Shown piece by piece: positions 60,401 through 64,000 of a DNA stretch of 64,000 bases. The DNA is from Lachnospiraceae bacterium C6A11 (GTDB lineage Bacteria; Bacillota; Clostridia; Lachnospirales; Lachnospiraceae), in assembly GCA_000702245.1 (NCBI GenBank), contig JNKY01000018.1, positions 62,001 through 126,000 on the forward strand, written 5' to 3'. The notes below the pieces were generated by a model, which saw only the letters and a list, made by a program, of their open reading frames with translations, did no database searches and was not told the origin of the DNA. Within the stretch, counting starts at the first letter, position 1; each line of letters opens with the position of its first letter. The position numbers and the translations under genes were made by a program.

Positions 60401-62997
60401 GGAGTATCCTGAACGCCACTTATAACAACAAATACATTTTTATACCAATTGCCTGAGGTAGTTGACGTCCACGTATCGCCATTGTCATAGCTCCAGTCAT
60501 CACCATTGTTTGTGATTCCTATAAGTGTATCCGGTAAAGGTTTTGACAGATCAACATAATAGAGTGTTGAAGAATCCCATTCATCCGGAGTATATCCATT
60601 GACATTTGTTGCCCGAATCTTAATGCTATAAGTGCCATCAACCAAAGAACCTATCGGTTCTGATTCCAGTACATAAACATACTTCTGACCATTAGATTCC
60701 GAAGGACTTTCTTTGCTGACAACATATAAATCAGCAGCGCTTTCCGTTGCATTATTATAGAAGTTAGCAGAAATAGCTCCTGCCAGATCCTTCACTTTTG
60801 TGTCAGGATCACCTGAAGGATCCGTAACGACGATAGGAAACTCTGATGTGATAGTGATACGATATGCTATTTGAGTTGTAGAAATTACAGCATAATCTTT
60901 ATCATCTAATTTAGTAGTTGTAAATATCGGCGCTATATCAACACCGTATTTTTCTTTAGCAAATGTCACGCTTCCTTCATATACCTTGTCGTTAGCGTTT
61001 CCAGCATTATCTTCAGCAACTATTGTGTAATTAAAATTGCCTCCAGTTGAAGCTAATGATGTAAATTTGTTATTCGCTATTGTCGCAATATACGGAGCAT
61101 CTTCAGTCTCATCCTTGGTTGCTGTTACCACATCACTCTCGCCAAATTTAACCTTTACTGTATCATCCTTTACTCCTGTACCCAGTTTTTCATCGCTACC
61201 ATCATAAATATCTTTCAAATAAAAACTGATTTTAATATCTTTCTGGGTAGTGTACTTACTCGGCTCAGCATCATTTGTACCATCATTCTGTGTTACAATT
61301 ACGCCCCGTCTCGAAGTATCAAGAACCGGAGCTGTTGAGTCATAAAATACATAGTACTTATTGTTAACTTCCGTAACAGAGTTTTCACCCTGACCTGTCC
61401 CCGCGGTAAGGACGATTTCCTTCAAACCTTCCTCACCAAAAGTACATGTTTTAATAGCATCAAAATCTTTATATGTAGTATGATCCTCTTTATCTGTCAG
61501 AGTAAAGTTTTCCCCGTCCAATTTTACCCAGGCATCAATATCGTTGCCTTGAGTAAGAACAGCACTGAAGTTTACTGAATCTTCTTTTGTAAAAAGAGGA
61601 TTACTTGAATTCTCAAATGTTGATGCATCTGTATTGTTTATCTTAACATCGGTCAAGCCGAATCGTGTGTCTGAATAATTAACACATATTTTATAATTAT
61701 GTGTCACCTCACTATTATCGCCTGTAATTACGAGCTTATAGTAAGTTGAAATCGCATTATTACTAGCATTTCCAGGTATTTCAACAGTACCAGTAAAAGT
61801 ACTATTAGACTCTGTTATGTTAACCGCACAAATTTCTTCATCAGACGAATTATATAACTTAACAGCCCCTATTTCATCAGTTGTAATCTTCAAGTTTATA
61901 TTGCTGTTTGGATCAATGTTTGAAATAATAGCATCATCTCTCGTCGGATTAAACTCAATAGTGGACATCTCCCTCTCACTAATCAAAGGTAATGTTGTTT
62001 CAGCTGTTCCGACCGTATACTCAACCTTCGATTTCAGCTTATAATTTATTATTACAGTTTGTTCATTGTGAGCCGCATCTGTGAACCATACTTTACTACC
62101 TGTTGTGCCATCATCAATATTTGTAACATATCTATGGTAAAGATAATATGTTCCGTCCGATGGATATATGGTCGTTCTGTTGGCAGAATCATTAATATTA
62201 GCCGCATTATATGATTTAGCAGCATTACGACTGCTCACTGTGGTTTCGTCTGTTCCATCGAGGTCAGTTGCGCTTATTACAAATTGATTCTCGCCATAAT
62301 AATAGTCTGTCTCTGAGCTAGGCCATGTGTCGGTGATCGTATCACCACTTACAGTAAATTTTGTATCTGCAGAAACATTATAATTCAGCGTTATGACGTT
62401 CTTTGTGTATGACGTTGGATTTGTATCATTATCCGGAGTAAAGCCCACTATAAATTGTGATGTTTTAAAATTATTTATAATGCTTGTTTTTTCGTCAGAT
62501 GTTAATTCTACATTGTCCTCACAAGTATACGTCCTTGTTACAACAAGCGTTGCTTGTTTATTATCATTACTCAAATGAGTCAAAGTAGTTTCACCGTTTT
62601 TCCAACTAAATGTATCGGTGATTACGAAATCAATATATTTAGCGTTTACTTCTGATTGTTCAACACTAAATTTTTTATTATCAAAATACACATGATGAGT
62701 ATTGTTAGAAATCGCAGGCAGAACGAACTGTATTTTATTATTCTGTACATAGATATTACGTTCAGGCATAGTTTCTAACATTAAATATGTCTGATAATCA
62801 TTCTGTATACCAGTACCAAATGTAGTACCGAGATAACTGTCGTCAGTATATGGTGTGGTTACTTCTGTACTTCCTTCCCCGGCCTTAACAACTTTCTTGC
62901 TGTCGTTCACCTTCACAACAGTAAATACCATCGCAACTGCCATGATGAAGGCGATTATTCTGTTGCGTATTTGTCTTTTTCTTCTGTTTTTACTCAT
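54439..62997 (-). CDS. Giant Ig-like repeat surface protein
   Basis: 2852 residues from ATG 62997 (GGAGG 11 bases upstream; the frame opens six codons earlier on an ATG that contains that box). N-terminal export segment (IIAFIMAVAMVFTVV), about 17 bacterial Ig-like modules marked by FxIDxTxP signatures (e.g. FTIDKTPPVVEI, FIIDKAAPQLNI, FILDENAPVIIL) from about residue 950 on, and a C-terminal TM anchor (MLWLLIAGGAALMIAAATFFIIL) with a basic tail. Between residues about 1500 and 2250 a long and a short module alternate, about 215 residues per pair. No catalytic or sortase motif. Likely an elongated adhesin or stalk. The 5' two thirds look AT-richer than the 3' third. Confidence 0.85.
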   Translation of the reverse strand: MSKNRRKRQIRNRIIAFIMAVAMVFTVVKVNDSKKVVKAGEGSTEVTTPYTDDSYLGTTFGTGIQNDYQTYLMLETMPERNIYVQNNKIQFVLPAISNNTHHVYFDNKKFSVEQSEVNAKYIDFVITDTFSWKNGETTLTHLSNDNKQATLVVTRTYTCEDNVELTSDEKTSIINNFKTSQFIVGFTPDNDTNPTSYTKNVITLNYNVSADTKFTVSGDTITDTWPSSETDYYYGENQFVISATDLDGTDETTVSSRNAAKSYNAANINDSANRTTIYPSDGTYYLYHRYVTNIDDGTTGSKVWFTDAAHNEQTVIINYKLKSKVEYTVGTAETTLPLISEREMSTIEFNPTRDDAIISNIDPNSNINLKITTDEIGAVKLYNSSDEEICAVNITESNSTFTGTVEIPGNASNNAISTYYKLVITGDNSEVTHNYKICVNYSDTRFGLTDVKINNTDASTFENSSNPLFTKEDSVNFSAVLTQGNDIDAWVKLDGENFTLTDKEDHTTYKDFDAIKTCTFGEEGLKEIVLTAGTGQGENSVTEVNNKYYVFYDSTAPVLDTSRRGVIVTQNDGTNDAEPSKYTTQKDIKISFYLKDIYDGSDEKLGTGVKDDTVKVKFGESDVVTATKDETEDAPYIATIANNKFTSLASTGGNFNYTIVAEDNAGNANDKVYEGSVTFAKEKYGVDIAPIFTTTKLDDKDYAVISTTQIAYRITITSEFPIVVTDPSGDPDTKVKDLAGAISANFYNNATESAADLYVVSKESPSESNGQKYVYVLESEPIGSLVDGTYSIKIRATNVNGYTPDEWDSSTLYYVDLSKPLPDTLIGITNNGDDWSYDNGDTWTSTTSGNWYKNVFVVISGVQDTPNDYATGIKLDTINVSGMTFDETHSRIADGLYIYQVTPSEWETTDTSITDVKTEVSFSVRDNLGNERVISGDFHVDNTPPVISDCKIIDGEKEVEVSNGSTIKVKSNVSLSAVFSDTINLGTVQVKCTSANPKTGSITPSTDGRLVNEFLGDGKDGKSYTLDSVTLRELLSLNPETAIPDGSYVIQVSAKDLTQDNSAYLSFTIIYDGTEPVIEFSTNNDCLKNGPAGKTYNTAYLETAYKNTYNNGLSEAAKIEYKYYKYVNTDVTVTITVTDSNITNPATQIKVNNGDSELTIENWDHENGTDVYTANVVLSDAGSYNISAIATDDTGNKMETISTQNLQFIIDKEAEAPTINLSGTKILEEDNTCYRSDVTVSYTLNDPNKDDYDVSGVYSFTPTPAGTGSSVENASFTFTEGSHTFEDQGVYTVTITAKDMAGNSESSTTSFTIDKTPPVVEIDVYESLKNAPKTTGTATAAVTYTGSSDSATYNYYPLTQNSVDVILTADDVNNKTITVSHTLNGTAVDDNLEWDTTASQSKTITVTAEGTHVFTINATDLAGNTAAEKTVTFTIDSTPPAVSIKLKDLAPKAFYGTSECPVSISLAVTDNNRDVADEKIYIKYTALDSTVTNTTVSGGENPPATTVEDPGTYEVYAVVTDKSGRTTTTDTTTFVIDKTNPEVYVSAVSNSQTAGKAPKSTTAHTGENAFAHFGEVASVNYDGYYRDANGVTVTFKAYDLNLNEDKSGIKVYNGTTDITSSSSITKSGDDYVITTPAITKYGSNDIYVTITDSANQTTTSEHVTFVYDNVKPSLGLTFDGETASAGLRKSGIVSLAYSYTDDYKDAADVKLHYTYTPFNGTAQTVDISNFTSASFPRTGEGDGKYEVTVTVRDMAGMTETKSSWFIIDKAAPQLNIPKIEGTAPKMSKFPKEFETTYNGSDKSLTYAEVYGSSTVKVTIDVFDYDINVSDTSAFVVYDNGKEVEATFKEKEANEYTATVTISGEGSHHITASATDRIGHTGSTNGVSFIIDTTDPSLDLTLNGNTDPEDMLRVDGDVAIGYKLSDTNNDLTDVKITYNFTPAGGTSQGDKPEDLFNNSTRKFTENGTYKVTITAIDKAGNSSNDKASFVIDKQKPEIDLKITTSKPAKFDKYKRTYKPAVENYFTTAKDGYEYGQYYKDNVKVKISVFDYDVKGTVVYDNDDEVEVSFKYEGNGLYTGEFTISEEGSHVIKAESVDKSGNTGKSSELSFIIDKTAPALTTTLDGETYSGTDRFCASDAVVGLKIDDKNQDADDVFRSYVITPSDHSAEKTDSSYVTALQETYKQNAYYTVTYTVVDRAGNSSTAKIGFTIDTTKPQSDIKITTKAPAKIDKYHNEYSNTNGHFNTAYTYGQYYNESVSMDMAVFDYNVAEIIVTDNDEAIPVTFASKGDERVASSVTVSSEGEHVVKIIVKDKSGNEATSKSVSFIIDKSEPGLSATLNNSSSITEQYLQGDASVYLSVSDTNEDEDDVTRIVKMTRPSASAETSEETGALEGNVSYSTEADYEITYTAIDRAGNKSDPITLTFRVDKTAPQLSFSGITRDATAAEDTTITYNMLEDFYWDMTSATVKIYQKVDGMGETPIRTVEITASGASTALSETFKEDGQYRFEFTAQDKAGNQATESFTFILDENAPVIILSGVDGYLTDQDVNFGVQVDETFYLGNNVKIEGTVKTLDDPNGVKINFDDYSRLTRMASANFEQLFTEDGIYNIKVTSKDVAGNETVQSIQFTIDKSKPLIKDLENLADEEDYQAYSDAVAANDKNAKKLIPIFNEFNFDYDADDIVTDLTTVTYKMYMDGVLYDGLSEIEDGFHTLKITAEDEVGNTAEKSFYFILDTVKPGIIVTGVEEGDNLQEPTTITVSLQLTEDTLKAVNLNGEAIAITNNTATLEVSDKGDYVLVIEAGDDAGNLATLTIKFEYGKTSSMLWLLIAGGAALMIAAATFFIILGKKRKKNQ

Positions 62998-63018
62998 ACT
63001 GAATTCTACCTCCATTCC

Positions 63019-63891
63019 TTAATCATCCAGCGACTCGCTGGTATTTACGACTGTAGCCGAGTAAATGATGTTGATCTGCTCCATGTAATCGGTGTCGTCG
63101 TCTTCGTCCTCGGTGGTCATCTCGTCTGTGCTGCCGATTCCGGTGCCCATATCGTTGACGATGTCAGTTCTGTCGTTGCTTGTAAGAACTGATGTGATGT
63201 CCTCGCCGAAGTTTCCTGTTACCTTGTGGCTGATATCATCAACCTCGATGCCCTTGCCTGACAGAACGTCTGTGACATCCTCGTCAAGGTCGTCATCGTA
63301 GAGGTCAAGAGCCTCGCCCTCTGAACCGAGGATTGCTGTTTCTTCCTCGTTGATACGTGGGTCGTCGCTTCTGAGATCGCCTGTATTTCCTCTGAGGAGA
63401 GCTGTTGCTTCCTCGTCGACCTCTTCGCCGTCGATTGAGTTCTCGCGAAGGATCTCTGTCGACTCATCATCAACATCATCATATGCTGACTTAGACTTCG
63501 CTGCTGCCTCGCCGTTCTTGCCGTAGCCGAGAACCTCTGTTGATGTATCGTCGCTTATGTTGCCGAAGCCCACATCCGGTCTAGGTGTGTATTTCGACTT
63601 GGTCTCTTTCTTCTCTTCCTTCTTCTGTTCCTCGAGCTTGCCGGAATCAGCTGACTTCATCTCAGCCTCACGAACTGTGATCTTGCTTGTAGAATCGTGA
63701 ATAGCCTTCTTCTTGGAAACTGATTCGTAACCGCTCTTTCTGATCTCTTCGATCCTCTTCCTCTGTGTACTTCCGGAAAGATTACCAAATACAGCCGGAA
63801 TCTTCAGTACGAAGAAAAGTACTATAGTAAGTATAAGGAAAATGATCGCGCATATTATGCCGCCGTAAAAAAGTATTTTATAAAATCCCAT
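63019..63891 (-). CDS. Single-TM protein with repeated acidic Thr motifs
   Basis: 290 residues. TM helix about 8-32, a basic/charged segment to ~100, then an acidic disordered tail with seven similar sites: TEVL (118), TEIL (145), TALL (163), TAIL (185), TDVL (207), TSVL (233), TDIV (242), most preceded by D/E. Such acidic T-x-x-L sites resemble phosphothreonine sites read by FHA domains. Topology is likely cytoplasmic tail. Family not recognised. Immediately behind another gene (6-bp gap) and 21 bp before the giant surface gene, so likely one operon. Confidence 0.65.
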   Translation of the reverse strand: MGFYKILFYGGIICAIIFLILTIVLFFVLKIPAVFGNLSGSTQRKRIEEIRKSGYESVSKKKAIHDSTSKITVREAEMKSADSGKLEEQKKEEKKETKSKYTPRPDVGFGNISDDTSTEVLGYGKNGEAAAKSKSAYDDVDDESTEILRENSIDGEEVDEEATALLRGNTGDLRSDDPRINEEETAILGSEGEALDLYDDDLDEDVTDVLSGKGIEVDDISHKVTGNFGEDITSVLTSNDRTDIVNDMGTGIGSTDEMTTEDEDDDTDYMEQINIIYSATVVNTSESLDD

Positions 63892-63897
63892 GCGTCA

Positions 63898-64000
63898 TCA
63901 CTCTCCCTTCTTGTCGTATTTTCCATCACGGAGGTCACCGACCTTCACCTTGAGGGATGTCCACGAGCTGTTGCTGTCGATGTTAGGAACTCGGTTCTTC
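63898..64000 (-). CDS. C-terminal end of an upstream gene
   Basis: 34 codons ending TGA at 63898-63900; the start is beyond the right edge. The tail (SWTSLKVKVGDLRDGKYDKKGE) does not identify a family. Operon-like spacing to the next gene. Confidence 0.6.
   Translation of the reverse strand, partial: KNRVPNIDSNSSWTSLKVKVGDLRDGKYDKKGE

Noticed and set aside
3361-64000. tRNA or rRNA genes in intergenic regions
   Set aside because: Cloverleaf-like folds near 3395-3546 and 40958-41091 lack the GGTTCGA-type T-arm and acceptor features; no rRNA sequence was seen.
1-64000. CRISPR arrays, transposases or phage genes
   Set aside because: Searched by eye for regularly spaced repeats and transposase or integrase motifs because of the CARF gene; none found. 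Tandem repeats seen have no spacers.

Overview
This 64 kb window looks like chromosomal DNA of an anaerobic Clostridia, most likely a Lachnospiraceae (Butyrivibrio/Roseburia/Lachnospira-like). The pointers are a SCIFF peptide with its radical SAM maturase, HemZ next to HisS-AspS, a fused SecDF, the gdpP-rplI-dnaB order, FtsEX next to a coiled-coil murein hydrolase, and a DUF5717/DUF5716 pair. Assignment is from gene content only. All but two genes lie on the minus strand; the exceptions are a CARF-nuclease gene (6981-8198) and an aminotransferase gene (25391-26443).

Layout. 1-3336: a murein hydrolase (cut by the left edge), ftsX, ftsE and a PucR/CdaR-type regulator. 3337-6684: ugpC/msmK-type ABC ATPase, LytR_C protein, short-chain dehydrogenase. 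6981-11522: a Card1-like CARF nuclease with no cas genes nearby, then a beta-helix/LRR surface protein, both between two identical 33-bp terminator copies. 11766-18697: dnaB, rplI, gdpP, valS. 18883-25182: a three-gene unit of unknown function (giant DUF5717 protein, Hsp70-like DUF5716 protein, helical-repeat protein). 25391-29838: aminotransferase and an FtsX-type ABC exporter with a lipoprotein. 30117-33999: a two-TM/TrkA/RyR-domain protein, a LuxR-type two-component system and a 29-residue relic of an AlgI-type acyltransferase. 34168-39060: mnmA, a type IV pilin, an EAL phosphodiesterase and a prepilin peptidase. 39138-49718: aspS, hisS, hemZ, a metallo-hydrolase, relA, apt, recJ. 49910-54154: secDF, scfB, scfA. 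54439-64000: a 2852-residue Ig-like surface protein, a membrane protein with repeated acidic Thr motifs, and the end of another gene.

How genes work together. FtsEX energises the adjacent hydrolase for cell-wall cleavage. GdpP removes c-di-AMP and RelA makes (p)ppGpp, so two nucleotide alarmone enzymes are present, with a c-di-GMP phosphodiesterase beside pilin genes. ScfA is crosslinked by ScfB and may leave by the Sec route whose SecDF gene follows.

The most unusual signals are outside the coding regions. Several transcripts seem to start with long hairpins just after the -10 box; three of these (before gdpP, valS and secDF) share a conserved inner core while their outer stems differ in sequence but stay paired, as expected of a structured RNA family. 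Four genes (SDR, response regulator, mnmA, relA) have short tandem copies of their own 3' ends downstream. Coordinates of leaders, promoters and hairpins were read by eye; no folding, homology search or codon statistics could be run.
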